Shown here piece by piece: positions 28,041-37,482 of a stretch of 64,000 nt of DNA. Where the stretch lies: contig NZ_FOEJ01000003.1 of the NCBI RefSeq assembly GCF_900110705.1, forward strand, positions 425,319 through 489,318, written 5' to 3'. This DNA comes from Loktanella sp. DSM 29012 (GTDB lineage: Bacteria > Pseudomonadota > Alphaproteobacteria > Rhodobacterales > Rhodobacteraceae). The position numbers were made by a program, and so were the translations under genes. The first letter of the stretch is position 1. The number at the start of each line of letters is the position of its first letter. Below the pieces are notes generated by a model. The model ran no database searches. It was given only the letters and a program-made list of their open reading frames with translations, and had not been told where the DNA came from.

Positions 28041-30289
28041 CACGATGCCTCCTTGTTCAAATGGGCAAGGACCTGATCGCGGGGTCCGTCAACGGCAAGC
28101 CGGCCATTGTGCAGCACCATGGTGCGGTCGGCCAGTTTCAGCAGCGCCATCCGGTGCGTGGCGACAATCACGGTGCGCCCGGACATCCAACCTTCGAGGC
28201 GACTGATCAACGTCGTTTCCAGCGTCTGGTCCAGCGCGGATGTAGGTTCGTCCAGCAGGCAGACGCTGGGGTTCTGCAACCACAGGCGCGCCCAGCCGAT
28301 GGATTGGCGCTGACCGACCGACAGGCCTGCCCCGCCGTCGCGGATGTCCAGATCCAGCCCCTTGGGGTGAGCGCGGACAAACGGGCCGAGGCCTGCGAAA
28401 TCCAACGCTGCCAGCATCCTGTCGTCGTCACGTTCCAGCTGCGTGAGGTTAAGGTTGTCGCGCAGGCTGCCTGCAAAGAGTTTCACCTCCTGGCCCAGAT
28501 AGCCGATCGACCGGCGCAGGTCGCGGGCCGCGACCTGTTCCATGTCGACACCATCGATCAGCACGCGGCCCGATGTCGGCACATGCAGGCCCGAGAGGAT
28601 TTTCAGCAGCGTCGATTTGCCGGACCCGTTGGCCCCGAGGATAGCGACGATCTGGCCTGCGGGCACCTTGAGCGAGGCAATATCCAGCGCGCGCGCGCCG
28701 TCGGCGTCATAGGTATAGGCAAGGTCGCGCAATTCGTATTCACCGGCCACGGTTTCACGGCGCAGGTAGGTGCGCATGGCATCGTTGTCCTGATCCGAAT
28801 CCGCAATCTGGTCGAGTGCGGTCAATGCGGCCTTGGTATTGGACCAACGCGCGATCAGCCCCGCCAGACCGTTCAGCGGCCCAAGCGTGCGGCTGGTGAG
28901 GATGCCTACGGCAATGATCGTCCCGACGGTGAATTCACCGGCAAACACCAGAAAGGTCCCCATGACGACAGCGGCGACATAGGTGGCCTGCTGCACGCCC
29001 TGCGCCCAGTAGGTCAGCGTGGTGGACAGGCGGCGTTGCTCAGACGTGGACAGGGCGGACAGACCCGTCAGTTCTGCCCACATGCGGTTGAAACGGCCCT
29101 CTGCGCGCTGCGATTTGATGGTATCGGCCTCGAACACCGCCTCTTGCAGCAGGCGGCTGGACTTGGTGGATGCGCCCTGTGCGGCGAGCGTCAGGTCCAT
29201 CATCTTTTTCTGCAGGAACAGCGATGGCAGCACCATCAGCACGCCACCGGCGACCAGCACCCAGACGACCGGGCCGCCGATGGACCAGACAAGTGCGAGA
29301 AACAGGAAGATGAACGGAATGTCCGTCAGCGACCCAATGGTCGAGGCGGTGAAAAATTCGCGGATGGACGAAAATTCACGCATCGCGGCAAAGGTCTGGC
29401 TAGGGGATTGTGCGGCTGTGGCCTTCATCCCCAACAGACGGTTCATCAGCATGTCCTGCAACCGCAATTCGATCCGGCGGCCAGCGTTGTCCATCAGGCG
29501 CGCGCGGGCGATGCGCAGGGCGGCCTCCATCAGCATGGCAAGCCCGGCACCGATGGTCAGCACCCACAGGGTCGCCGTGGATTGGTTGGGGATCACCCGG
29601 TCATAGACCTGAAGCGAAAACAGCGCGACAGCCACTGCCAGCAGGTTGGCAACCAGTGATCCAAGGGCCACCTCGCCGATGATGCGGCGGAACGACAGGA
29701 TTTCGGCCCAGAACCAGTGACGTTTCGCGGCCTTGGTGCCGTGGCGTTCCGTCAGAACGGCGGCGGGCACCTCGGCGCGGATGATCCGGCCGGTGAAATG
29801 TTCCGTGAATTCGCGCAGCGATACTTCTTCGCGGTTGTCGGGCGCGCTGGGGTCGTGGACGACGATGGTTTCCTTGGTCTGTTCCAGCACCAGCACCAGT
29901 TTGTCCGAGGTCAGCCGCGCGATGGCGGGCCAGTGGGACGGTTTGGGCGGCAGGGCGACGATGGCTTGCGCCCGTAGACCCGCAGCGTTCAATGCGGCGA
30001 CCAGATTGGCAGGGGCCAGATCGCCATGGGCATCCGCCGCCTGCCCTTCGAGCACGTCCGTCGCCTTGAGCGGTTGCCCCAAGAGCGCGGCATAGGTCGC
30101 TGTAATCGCAGCCATTTCCACGGCAAGTGCGGAATGGACCGGCGCGTTTGGTGCCGCATGCTGCGGCGCATTTTCGGTCAGGACAGTGCCGTCGATCGCC
30201 TGATCGGCGGGCACCTTGACCGGGTCGATCTTGGCCAGTTTCATGCCACGCGAATTGGCGACGTCGAATGCAAGAACCGGACCGCTCAT
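28040..30289 (-). CDS. Type I secretion ABC exporter (LapB/HlyB-type, C39-like N-terminal domain)
   Basis: Inner-membrane pump for the adhesin. The first 190 residues form a peptidase-C39-like domain (AITATYAALLGQP... NLVAALNAAGLRAQ... DKLVLVLEQ) that lacks the catalytic Cys-His, so it should bind and not cleave, as in HlyB and LapB. Six membrane helices follow, then the ATPase with Walker A GANGSGKST, signature LSVGQRQ and Walker B VCLLDEPTSALD. 749 residues. The start overlaps the TolC-like stop (ATGA) and its stop overlaps the HlyD start, so all three exporter parts are coupled. Confidence 0.93.
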   Translation of the reverse strand: MSGPVLAFDVANSRGMKLAKIDPVKVPADQAIDGTVLTENAPQHAAPNAPVHSALAVEMAAITATYAALLGQPLKATDVLEGQAADAHGDLAPANLVAALNAAGLRAQAIVALPPKPSHWPAIARLTSDKLVLVLEQTKETIVVHDPSAPDNREEVSLREFTEHFTGRIIRAEVPAAVLTERHGTKAAKRHWFWAEILSFRRIIGEVALGSLVANLLAVAVALFSLQVYDRVIPNQSTATLWVLTIGAGLAMLMEAALRIARARLMDNAGRRIELRLQDMLMNRLLGMKATAAQSPSQTFAAMREFSSIREFFTASTIGSLTDIPFIFLFLALVWSIGGPVVWVLVAGGVLMVLPSLFLQKKMMDLTLAAQGASTKSSRLLQEAVFEADTIKSQRAEGRFNRMWAELTGLSALSTSEQRRLSTTLTYWAQGVQQATYVAAVVMGTFLVFAGEFTVGTIIAVGILTSRTLGPLNGLAGLIARWSNTKAALTALDQIADSDQDNDAMRTYLRRETVAGEYELRDLAYTYDADGARALDIASLKVPAGQIVAILGANGSGKSTLLKILSGLHVPTSGRVLIDGVDMEQVAARDLRRSIGYLGQEVKLFAGSLRDNLNLTQLERDDDRMLAALDFAGLGPFVRAHPKGLDLDIRDGGAGLSVGQRQSIGWARLWLQNPSVCLLDEPTSALDQTLETTLISRLEGWMSGRTVIVATHRMALLKLADRTMVLHNGRLAVDGPRDQVLAHLNKEAS

Positions 30290-31605
30290 AGGATGTCTCC
30301 GTCAACCAGGACGCCGCGCAGGGCGGCAATTTTCAGATCGTTGCGAATGATATCATAGCGCAGGGATGCCGCACGCCGGGCGGTGCCCACGCGGGATTCC
30401 ATCAAGGTGACAACCTCGCGCACGGTGCGCTGACCGTCGCGCTGTGCCTGCACGTAGGTGTCGAATGTCTGCGCGGCCCCCTGGGCCAGTTCCTCGGCCT
30501 GCACCAACTGCCGCGTAAGCGAGCTGCGCTCTGCCTCCAGCTTGGCCAATGTGCGGGCGGTGTCTTCGCGTGTTTCGGACACGGCGGCGATGGCGGCGAC
30601 GCGCTGCGCCTCGATCGCGCGCATCGCGTCACGGGTGCCGAAACCGATATCCTGATCCATCTGGGCGGTCAGTCCCACGTCGGAGCTGTCACCGATGCTG
30701 GCAATGCCTGCCAGACGCGGGAAAAATCCGGCGCGCCCGGCGTCAGCCTCGGCACCGGCAAGGGTCGCCTCGGCTTCGGCCTTGAGGTCGGGCAAGGGTT
30801 GTGCGGTCAATTCGGTGCGGAACGCAGCATCGGTTGTGCCGGCCGTGACCGGGGCGCCTGTCATTGCGGCCAGTTCAGCCCGCGCCGATGCCGCACCTTC
30901 GAGGTCGAGATCGCGGTCAGCCCGCATCTGTTGCAGTTTCTGATGCACGATGCTGGCGTCGACGGGACTGCTGACGCCACCCTTGACGCGTTCGTCCATG
31001 ATGTAGGCGTAACGTTCCAGCTGCGGCAGTGCTGCGGCATTGACCGCGGCACGCGCCTCGGCGGTCTGGGCGGTCAACAGCAGGTTCAGCGCCTCGAACG
31101 CGCGGTCGTTGGCGTCCTGCGCATAGGTGACAGAGGCGACTTCGACCTCGGCGTTGGCATAGGCGCGTTCGGCCTTGTTGCGGCCGTTATCCAGAATGGT
31201 CTGTTCGATGAACAAGGTCGTCACAAGCGATCCGACCGATGACAGGCTGACTTGCGGTCCCATTGACGGCAGCCAGTTTTTCGACTGTGCCTGTGCGCGA
31301 AACCGTGCGGCGCGCAGATCCTGTTCGGCCTGCGACGTGCGATTGGAAACGGCGGCGCGTGCCACGTCGGCATACAGACCGTCATTCAGCACGGTCCGCC
31401 GCGCCTTGAGCCCTGCAATGATGTCCGAGGTATCGCCACCGGGCAGCGTGGCATCCATCGTCGGCGCAGCCGCGGCCCCCGCGAAATCCAGTGGCGTACC
31501 CTGTGCGCGTGCCACTTCTGCATCTGTATCGTTCCGCCCGCAGGCAGTCAGGGAAAGTGCAAGACACACTACCCCCGTCGTTATTGTGATTTGCCGATAG
31601 CTCAC
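30286..31605 (-). CDS. TolC-family outer-membrane channel of type I secretion
   Basis: Outer-membrane efflux protein with the internal repeat of TolC: a first half with LRAARFRAQAQSKNWLPSMGPQ and a second with DAGRAGFFPRLAGIASIG. Long helices rich in Ala, Glu and Arg form the tunnel. I place the start at GTG 31605, giving VSYRQITITTGVVCLALSLTAC with a lipobox; the ATG at 31665 would add 20 residues with no signal. 439 residues. LapE/AggA-like proteins do this for large adhesins. The upstream gap carries two strong hairpins after the adhesin gene. Confidence 0.88.
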   Translation of the reverse strand: MSYRQITITTGVVCLALSLTACGRNDTDAEVARAQGTPLDFAGAAAAPTMDATLPGGDTSDIIAGLKARRTVLNDGLYADVARAAVSNRTSQAEQDLRAARFRAQAQSKNWLPSMGPQVSLSSVGSLVTTLFIEQTILDNGRNKAERAYANAEVEVASVTYAQDANDRAFEALNLLLTAQTAEARAAVNAAALPQLERYAYIMDERVKGGVSSPVDASIVHQKLQQMRADRDLDLEGAASARAELAAMTGAPVTAGTTDAAFRTELTAQPLPDLKAEAEATLAGAEADAGRAGFFPRLAGIASIGDSSDVGLTAQMDQDIGFGTRDAMRAIEAQRVAAIAAVSETREDTARTLAKLEAERSSLTRQLVQAEELAQGAAQTFDTYVQAQRDGQRTVREVVTLMESRVGTARRAASLRYDIIRNDLKIAALRGVLVDGDIL

Positions 31606-31682
31606 CCGCAGCCCGCCCGTTATTTTTATAGTCTTTGGGGAGTGCCTACCCCCAAGCCCTGTCATGGGCCCTGGGGATAGGC

Positions 31683-31734
31683 GGGGGGCACGGACGTTGC
31701 CTGCCCCCCTGATGCTGGTCCGGTTGCCCGGACC
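31683..31734 (-). terminator. Two stem-loops between adhesin and exporter genes
   Basis: GGTCCGG/CCGGACC with a four-base loop (31717-31734; GCAA loop on the transcribed strand) and GGGGGGCA/TGCCCCCC with an eleven-base loop (31683-31709). Neither has a T run. On the minus-strand transcript they follow the adhesin stop and likely cut read-through into the exporter genes or protect the adhesin mRNA. Confidence 0.6.
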
Positions 31735-31744
31735 GGGAGGATCG

Positions 31745-34228
31745 TCAGACGACGTTCTGCGAAAACGCGATGCTGCTGTCGATCACCAGTTCGCTGTCGT
31801 CACCCAGACTGTAGACGTCGTACGAGCGGCCATCGATTTGCTGCGTTTCTTTCCACGCAGCGTTGCCGTTGAAGGTGACGCTGTCGTCGATGGACCCATG
31901 CACAACCAGCACGTTGTCGTTGTTCGACAGTGCGTCGATCGATTCCTTGGTCAGCGTCAGGCGTGCATTGTCGCCCTGATCCAGGTCGATCGCCCCGATG
32001 TTGAAGGTATCAAGCCCGGCCGCGTTCAGATTGACCACACCGTTCACATCCACCACCAGCAAGGTGGAGTTGCTGTTGCCCGCATCGTCGGTGGCGGTGA
32101 TCACCAGTTGCTTGCCATCAACGACCGGCGCGTCAAAGCTGAAGGTCTCCTCGCCATCGGCGGGAAAGTTCTTCATGCCGTCGCCGTCCGTCGCGATAAG
32201 GGACCGGCCGTTGCCGCCCTCGTCGTAGGAATGCACCCGGATGTCGTCGGGATTTCCGTCGATGGTGACAAAGGTGACGCCGCGATCATAGTCGCCGATG
32301 CCTTCGACCGATGGCGCATCAGGCACATCGGTATCCACATCGAACTGGCCGTTGATCGACCGGCTGTTGCCCGCCAGATCCTTGGCCGCGACCGTGACAT
32401 TCGCCTGATAGGTGCCGTCGGGGATCTCACCGGCGGCATAGGACACGGACCAGTTACCGTTGGCGTCCACTGTGGCCGCCCGCGTGACGATAGCGCTGGG
32501 TGTCCCGCTCTGCGAGGCATCGAAACGGACGATGACTTCAGTCGCGCCACGTTCGACCGTGCCGGTCAGCGTCACGCCATCGGATGCCTCTGCGCGATTG
32601 ACGGTGTTGTCCGCCCCTTCGACCGGGGAATTCAGCGTCAGGCGGTTGACCCAGGTATCCAGACGCACATCGGCCTGATCGGTCACGACGTTGCCTGCCG
32701 GATCGGTCGCGACTGCGGTGATCGTGGTAAAGGTTTCGACGTTGCCGCTGCGGATGACCGAGGTCGAGAAATTCGCGGTCCAGCTGCCGTCCTCGCCCGC
32801 AACAACCGTCTTGGACCCGTTTTCAAAGGTCACGCGCACCTCGGAGAAGGCATCGGCCTGACCGGTGATGTCGATGGTCTGTGCGCCGCGCTCGATGTGG
32901 TTGATGACGCCGTTGCCGCCGACGATATCCTCGCGGATATCGACGGATGCCAGCGTGTCGACCTCGACCGTGCCGCGGGCAAAGGCCGCGTTTCCTGCCG
33001 CGTCGGTGGATGTGGCACTGACGGCGGCCTGATATTCACCACCGGGCACCTCGGCCCCCGAGAAGGTGTAGGTCCAGTTGCCGTTGCCATCGGCCTGCGT
33101 GGTGTGCGTGATGTTGCCGGACCCGTTGCCGTTGAAGGTCACGGTCACGGTGGCGTTCGCCTCGGCTGTGCCGGTGACCAGCACGCCCACAGCGTTGCGT
33201 TCGACCAGGTTGACCGTTCCGTCGCCACCAGCGGCAGAGGTATCAAGGGTGATTTCGTTGACGGTATCCACGTCCAGGAAATCGGTCGCAGAGGACGTGC
33301 CACCACCGGTCGTCACGGTTGCCACGACCTCGTAGGAATATTCACCCTCGCCCGCGATATTTGTCGGGACGGTGACGGACCACTGACCATTGTCGTCGAT
33401 GTCGAACGGGATCGTCGATCCGTTGATGACCAAGGTGGCAGAGGCGTTTGGCGTTCCGGTGCCGGAAATTTCCACACCGTCGTCCCAGTCTTCGCCGTTG
33501 ACTACGGTGCCGGTGCTGCGTGTGCCGCCCGAAATGACGATTTCAGGTGCGCTGTCGCCGCCGTCGCCGCCAGTCCCACCGCCGCCACCGCCGCCGTCAC
33601 CATTTTCGCCGCCGCCTTCGTCGCCACCGCCGCCGGGTGTGCCGTCGCCGCCGCCGCCCTGTGTGCCGCCATCGGTGTCGCCGTCATCGCTCTCGGCGCT
33701 GCTGCCGCCCAGCAATGCGATCCCGCCCAGTGCCGCTGCACCAGCCGCAGCAGCACCACCGCCGATTCCGCCCAGACCAGCCAGCAGGGGCACGCCCAGC
33801 ATGCCGACATCGGCGCCGGTTTCGGTGCCGGCGATATCCAGCGACGCCACTTCGATGAAATAAAGGTCATCATCGGGCGACCATTTGCCGAACCCGTCCT
33901 CGTCAATGTACTGCGCCAGCAACAGGTTGCCGTCGCCCGGCACCAGTTGCACCTGCGCCAGCTGACCGCCGGAAGACAGGAAAAGATCATTCAGGGGTGT
34001 GCCGTCCGGGCCAAAGAAGCCCTGGATCGTGATCACCTGGCCGTCAACCAGCATGACCTGAAGCGCCTGCCCCTGACGCGCATAGCTCAGCACATGGCTG
34101 CGCTGCAAATTCAGCGAAACGTCCTGACCCTGAGATACGATGATGTTTGCGTCCTGCCCGTTTCCGGACACCGCGCCACGCTGCAAGCCGCCCGCATCGT
34201 TGCGAACGACGAATTCAATCGCCGACAT
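31745..34228 (-). CDS. Type I-secreted Ig-repeat adhesin (BapA/LapA-like prefix domain)
   Basis: 827 residues. Residues 1-135 form the prefix domain of Bap/LapA-type adhesins (DVSLNLQRSHVLSYARQGQ, LQVMLVDGQVITIQGFF). Next come a hydrophobic Gly/Ala patch at 142-175 and a very Gly/Asp-rich linker (175-226). About four Ig-like repeats of roughly 100 residues follow (230-632), each with a pattern like TVN..ER..GV..TGT and a D..GNWS/T turn. A closing domain contains DTFNIGAIDLDQG and ends AFSQNVV, as expected for an uncleaved C-terminal secretion signal. No N-terminal signal peptide is present. It heads the operon with its TolC, ABC and HlyD parts. Ligand unknown; cell-surface or biofilm attachment is inferred. 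Confidence 0.87.
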   Translation of the reverse strand: MSAIEFVVRNDAGGLQRGAVSGNGQDANIIVSQGQDVSLNLQRSHVLSYARQGQALQVMLVDGQVITIQGFFGPDGTPLNDLFLSSGGQLAQVQLVPGDGNLLLAQYIDEDGFGKWSPDDDLYFIEVASLDIAGTETGADVGMLGVPLLAGLGGIGGGAAAAGAAALGGIALLGGSSAESDDGDTDGGTQGGGGDGTPGGGGDEGGGENGDGGGGGGGTGGDGGDSAPEIVISGGTRSTGTVVNGEDWDDGVEISGTGTPNASATLVINGSTIPFDIDDNGQWSVTVPTNIAGEGEYSYEVVATVTTGGGTSSATDFLDVDTVNEITLDTSAAGGDGTVNLVERNAVGVLVTGTAEANATVTVTFNGNGSGNITHTTQADGNGNWTYTFSGAEVPGGEYQAAVSATSTDAAGNAAFARGTVEVDTLASVDIREDIVGGNGVINHIERGAQTIDITGQADAFSEVRVTFENGSKTVVAGEDGSWTANFSTSVIRSGNVETFTTITAVATDPAGNVVTDQADVRLDTWVNRLTLNSPVEGADNTVNRAEASDGVTLTGTVERGATEVIVRFDASQSGTPSAIVTRAATVDANGNWSVSYAAGEIPDGTYQANVTVAAKDLAGNSRSINGQFDVDTDVPDAPSVEGIGDYDRGVTFVTIDGNPDDIRVHSYDEGGNGRSLIATDGDGMKNFPADGEETFSFDAPVVDGKQLVITATDDAGNSNSTLLVVDVNGVVNLNAAGLDTFNIGAIDLDQGDNARLTLTKESIDALSNNDNVLVVHGSIDDSVTFNGNAAWKETQQIDGRSYDVYSLGDDSELVIDSSIAFSQNVV

Positions 34229-34300
34229 AATATACTCCGCCTCATGTGCACGCCCATCAAGGGACGTATCGATTTTGATTGCGGTCAGCGTAGCGAGGGG

Positions 34301-34314
34301 GGATTTATAAATCC
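34301..34314. promoter_or_regulatory. Palindrome in the adhesin promoter region
   Basis: Perfect palindrome GGATTTATAAATCC, 73 bases upstream of the adhesin ATG and 25 bases from the end of the YihY gene. It may be an operator or part of the promoter; there is no direct evidence for a regulator. Confidence 0.3.
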
Positions 34315-34338
34315 AGATGAATCTTGGCGACAGCTGCC

Positions 34339-35268
34339 TTATTGCTGCCGCGGGGGTGACACTTTTGTCGCATCTGGCGCATCATGCTTGCCGTCGATAT
34401 TGCCGTGCACATGCAGGTTCAGCGCCGCCCCCAGCAAGATCAGAAAGGCTGTGATATATAGCCATAGCAGCATCCCGATGACAGCACCGATGGACCCATA
34501 GACCTCGTTGTATCGGGCGAAATTTCCCAGGTAGTAGGACAGCATGACCGAGGCGGCGATCCACAGGATCACGACGGTCCCTGCCCCCACGGTCATCCAG
34601 CGCAGGCGCGCGCCGCGTTGGTTCGGACCAAAGCGGTACAGGATGCTGAGTGCGCTGTAGAGGACGACAAGCGCCACCAGCCAGCGAATCCCCTCGAGCA
34701 GCCAGGCCGTGTCATTCGCGATCGGCGCAAAGGCGATGAAAATCGGCGCGAGCACGACCGCCACCATGGCAACAAGCGCCAGTGCAACAAGCGACACGGT
34801 CAGCGTCAGCGCCACGACGATCTGCTTGAACCCGTTGCGCGCAGGCCGTCCCGCAATGGCGTTCAGGCCCGACATCAGCCCCGCAACGCCCAGACGCGCG
34901 GCCCAGACCGCCAGCAACAGCGACACGACCGAAGCAAAGCCCAACTTATCGCTGCGCGTCGCCAGCAGACGCGACATCTGTTCGGTCAGCAACAGGTACG
35001 TGTCTTCTGGAATGATCTCTTGCATCAGCTCCAGTTGCTCGACCACGACCACCGGGTCGGCAATCAGGCCGAACAGCGAAATGATCGCCGCAGCCGCCGG
35101 AAACAGCGCAAAGATGCTGAAGAACGCAACGCCGCCCGCAATCAGGCTGATGTGCCGTTCAGACGCCGTTTGCCACACTGCCCAAAGCAAGGACACGGCA
35201 CGGCGCAATCGGCCGCGCGGCGGTGTCGCAGTGGTCTGCCGGTCAGGATCGCTGGTCTGCGCTGTCAT
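34339..35268 (-). CDS. YihY/BrkB family inner-membrane protein
   Basis: 309 residues with about six membrane helices. Family features: ISLIAGGVAFFSIFALFPAAAAIISLFGL near the start, LRWMTVGAGTVVILWIAASVMLSYYL and NEVYGSIGAVIGMLLWLYITAFLILLGAALN near the end. Once called ribonuclease BN by mistake; its true role is unknown, though some members act as transporters or in lipid handling. The 3' end reaches the adhesin promoter region on the same strand. Confidence 0.9.
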   Translation of the reverse strand: MTAQTSDPDRQTTATPPRGRLRRAVSLLWAVWQTASERHISLIAGGVAFFSIFALFPAAAAIISLFGLIADPVVVVEQLELMQEIIPEDTYLLLTEQMSRLLATRSDKLGFASVVSLLLAVWAARLGVAGLMSGLNAIAGRPARNGFKQIVVALTLTVSLVALALVAMVAVVLAPIFIAFAPIANDTAWLLEGIRWLVALVVLYSALSILYRFGPNQRGARLRWMTVGAGTVVILWIAASVMLSYYLGNFARYNEVYGSIGAVIGMLLWLYITAFLILLGAALNLHVHGNIDGKHDAPDATKVSPPRQQ

Positions 35269-35423
35269 GAATCCTTGCTACGCCGGGTCGGGCCCAATCT
35301 CCAAGATCGAACCGCACAAAGTGATGAGGTGTCACAAATTTCCCCTCGAAATCAGGGGCGGCGCTGGGTAGCGTCTGTAGCACGGCACAATCGGCCGGAT
35401 CAGGACAAGGAAGTAACGCCGTG

Positions 35424-36059
35424 ATGGATATCACAGATCAGGTCAATCTGCTTGCAGATCGGATACACGCCCTGCGCGAGGGACAAGACCGGATCCTGGT
35501 CGCCATCTGCGGTGCCCCCGCGTCCGGCAAATCGACACTGGCCAAGGAATTGGCGCGTCGGTTGAACCTGCAAAAATGCCCGGCCCTCGTGGTGCCGATG
35601 GATGGGTTTCATCTGGACAACGCCATTCTGGACGCCCGCGATCTGCGCGCGCGCAAGGGGGCACCCGAAACCTTTGACGGGGACGGTTTCCTGCATCTGA
35701 TCCGCAGGCTGGGCGAGAATATCGAGGTCGTGGCCCCGATGTTCGACCGCACTCGGGACCTGTCGGTGGCTGGTGCCATCGCAATTCCGGCCGATTGCCC
35801 GGTCATCATCGTCGAGGGCAATTACCTGATGTTCGACGAAGCGCCCTGGCACAATCTGGCGGACCTGTGGGATCTGACCGTGCGTGTCGAGGTGCCGATG
35901 CCGCAACTGCGCAGCAGGCTGATCCAGCGCTGGCTAAGCCTGAATTACAGCCGTGCCGCCGCCACCCGCCGCGCCGAGAGCAATGACATTCCCAATGCGC
36001 AGCGGGTGCTGGACCGCGCGATCCCCTGCGAGATCACGCTGACCCCCAAGGGCGAATAG
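35424..36059 (+). CDS. P-loop kinase of the uridine/phosphoribulokinase group (FrcK/YggC-like)
   Basis: 211 residues. Walker A is CGAPASGKST, then VVPMDGFHLDNAILDARDLRARKGAPETFD, a stretch shared by FrcK and YggC kinases, and VIIVEGNYLMFDEAPWHNL, the Walker-B-like acid. FrcK is encoded beside the fructose ABC importer in Sinorhizobium; here no sugar importer is adjacent, so the substrate is open. ATG 35424 and GTG 35421 both follow AAGGAAG. It converges with the FAH-family gene, two bases apart. Confidence 0.85.
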   Translation: MDITDQVNLLADRIHALREGQDRILVAICGAPASGKSTLAKELARRLNLQKCPALVVPMDGFHLDNAILDARDLRARKGAPETFDGDGFLHLIRRLGENIEVVAPMFDRTRDLSVAGAIAIPADCPVIIVEGNYLMFDEAPWHNLADLWDLTVRVEVPMPQLRSRLIQRWLSLNYSRAAATRRAESNDIPNAQRVLDRAIPCEITLTPKGE

Positions 36060-36061
36060 CG

Positions 36062-36748
36062 TCAGACGATCCGCGTACGCACCGGGGCAAGCCTGTCGAC
36101 CTGACCGACCAGCGTGTCGCCCTTGTTCACCGCCGCGACACCCGCAGGCGTGCCCGTCATAATGATATCGCCCGGCATCAGCGTATAGAGCGTGGACAGG
36201 TTGGCGATGATTTCCGGCACGGACCAGATCATCGCGGCAAGGGGTGATTCCTGCCGGGTGTCGCCGTTGACGGACAGATGGATCTTTTGCTCGGTCAGGT
36301 GAAATCCAGAGGCCGGGGTCAACGCGCCAATGATGGCAGAGCCCGCGAAATCCTTGCCCGTGTCCCAGGGTTGGCCTGCCTTTTTGGCGGCGCCCTGCAA
36401 ATCGCGGCGGGTCATGTCCAGACCCACACCATATCCCCAGATGACGCTGTCTGCCGCGGTTCTGTCGATGCCGGTCGCAGGTGCGCCTATGGCGACGACC
36501 AGTTCGACCTCGTGGTGCAGATCCTGCGTGCCGGGCGGATAGGGCATGTCGGCGTCATCGGTCAGCAGGTGATGTGCCGATTTGGTGAAATAGATCGGCG
36601 CACTGCGGGTCACGTCGCCGCCCATCTCGGCCACGTGGTCGGCGTAATTGCGGCCGATGCAGAAAATCCGGGCGACCGGGTAACGTAAGTCTGATCCCAC
36701 AACGGCAAGCGCGGGTTGCCTTGGCGGCTCAATAGAATAGTTTGACAT
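36062..36748 (-). CDS. Fumarylacetoacetate hydrolase family protein
   Basis: 228 residues of the FAH fold. ARIFCIGRNYADHVAEMGGD opens the domain, HHEVELVVAIG carries the metal-binding Glu pair, and GYGVGLDMTRRDLQGAAKKAGQPWDTGKDFAGSAIIG is the family core. PGDIIMTGTPAGVAAVNKGD closes the site. Members include acylpyruvases and oxaloacetate decarboxylases; the human FAHD1 type matches this length and layout. Divergent from pqiA, with 107 bases between the two starts. Confidence 0.9.
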   Translation of the reverse strand: MSNYSIEPPRQPALAVVGSDLRYPVARIFCIGRNYADHVAEMGGDVTRSAPIYFTKSAHHLLTDDADMPYPPGTQDLHHEVELVVAIGAPATGIDRTAADSVIWGYGVGLDMTRRDLQGAAKKAGQPWDTGKDFAGSAIIGALTPASGFHLTEQKIHLSVNGDTRQESPLAAMIWSVPEIIANLSTLYTLMPGDIIMTGTPAGVAAVNKGDTLVGQVDRLAPVRTRIV

Positions 36749-36855
36749 CGATTATGCCCTTTCTGACGTCATTTCAGGTCTCTGCCCGGAATATGATGCC
36801 AGGGGTTCACCTGACCAGCCGCAATCGTCCTGCGGTCCAAACCCTGTTGGAATCC

Positions 36856-37482
36856 ATGTCACTGCCACCCCTGGATGATCTGATCGCCTGTCCGCATTGC
36901 GACACGCTGCATATTGAACGCGAACTGCCCGAAGGCGGCAGCGCGCGTTGCGTGCGGTGCGGTATCGTGCTGGTCACCCGGCGGTCAGATGCATTGGTGC
37001 AGATGGTCAGCCTGGCCTGTGCGGCCGTGATCCTGATGATGGCGGCCATCAGTTTCCCGTTTCTGGACATCAACGCAGCCGGGTTCACCAATGAAACCTC
37101 GGTGCTGAGCGCAATCATGGCGTTCAGTTCTGGCAAAGGCGTGCCGGTGGCGATCGCGGTGGCGCTGTTCATCATTGTGTTGCCGCTGACCCGGCTTTTG
37201 GCACTGATCTATGCGGTGGGTCCGTTGGTATTGGGTCACAAACCCCGTCCCGGCGCGCGGATCGCCTTTGCGATGACCGAACAATTGCGGCCCTGGGCCA
37301 TGGCCGAGATTTTCATGGTCGGCGTGGCCGTGGCCCTGGTCAAGATCACGGGCATAGCACAGGTGACCATCGGCCCTGCGTTCTGGGCCTTTGTCACGCT
37401 GGTCATCATCACCATTTTCAACGATCGCATCATGAGTAGGTATACCGTTTGGAAAGCTCTCGACCTGACCTCCCGCGACTGA
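36856..37482 (+). CDS. pqiA: PqiA-domain membrane protein, first copy
   Basis: Inner-membrane part of the Pqi intermembrane lipid transport system. A zinc-ribbon (CPHCDTLH and CVRCG) precedes four membrane helices, as in each half of E. coli PqiA. I chose ATG 36856 (MSLPPLDDLIACPHC); the frame is open to 36742, with other ATGs at 36793 and 36796. 208 residues. It overlaps the second pqiA-like gene by 34 bases. In E. coli both halves are fused in one protein; here they are two genes. Confidence 0.85.
   Translation: MSLPPLDDLIACPHCDTLHIERELPEGGSARCVRCGIVLVTRRSDALVQMVSLACAAVILMMAAISFPFLDINAAGFTNETSVLSAIMAFSSGKGVPVAIAVALFIIVLPLTRLLALIYAVGPLVLGHKPRPGARIAFAMTEQLRPWAMAEIFMVGVAVALVKITGIAQVTIGPAFWAFVTLVIITIFNDRIMSRYTVWKALDLTSRD

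Noticed and set aside
33540..33700. Low-complexity repeats that could look like a tandem array
   Set aside because: They are the Gly/Asp-rich linker codons of the adhesin, not regularly spaced identical repeats with unique spacers.
31664..34501. Very long open frame (945 codons) on the plus strand opposite the adhesin gene
   Set aside because: It mirrors the codon pattern of the GC-rich adhesin, has no ribosome site or known domain, and the minus-strand product has clear domains.
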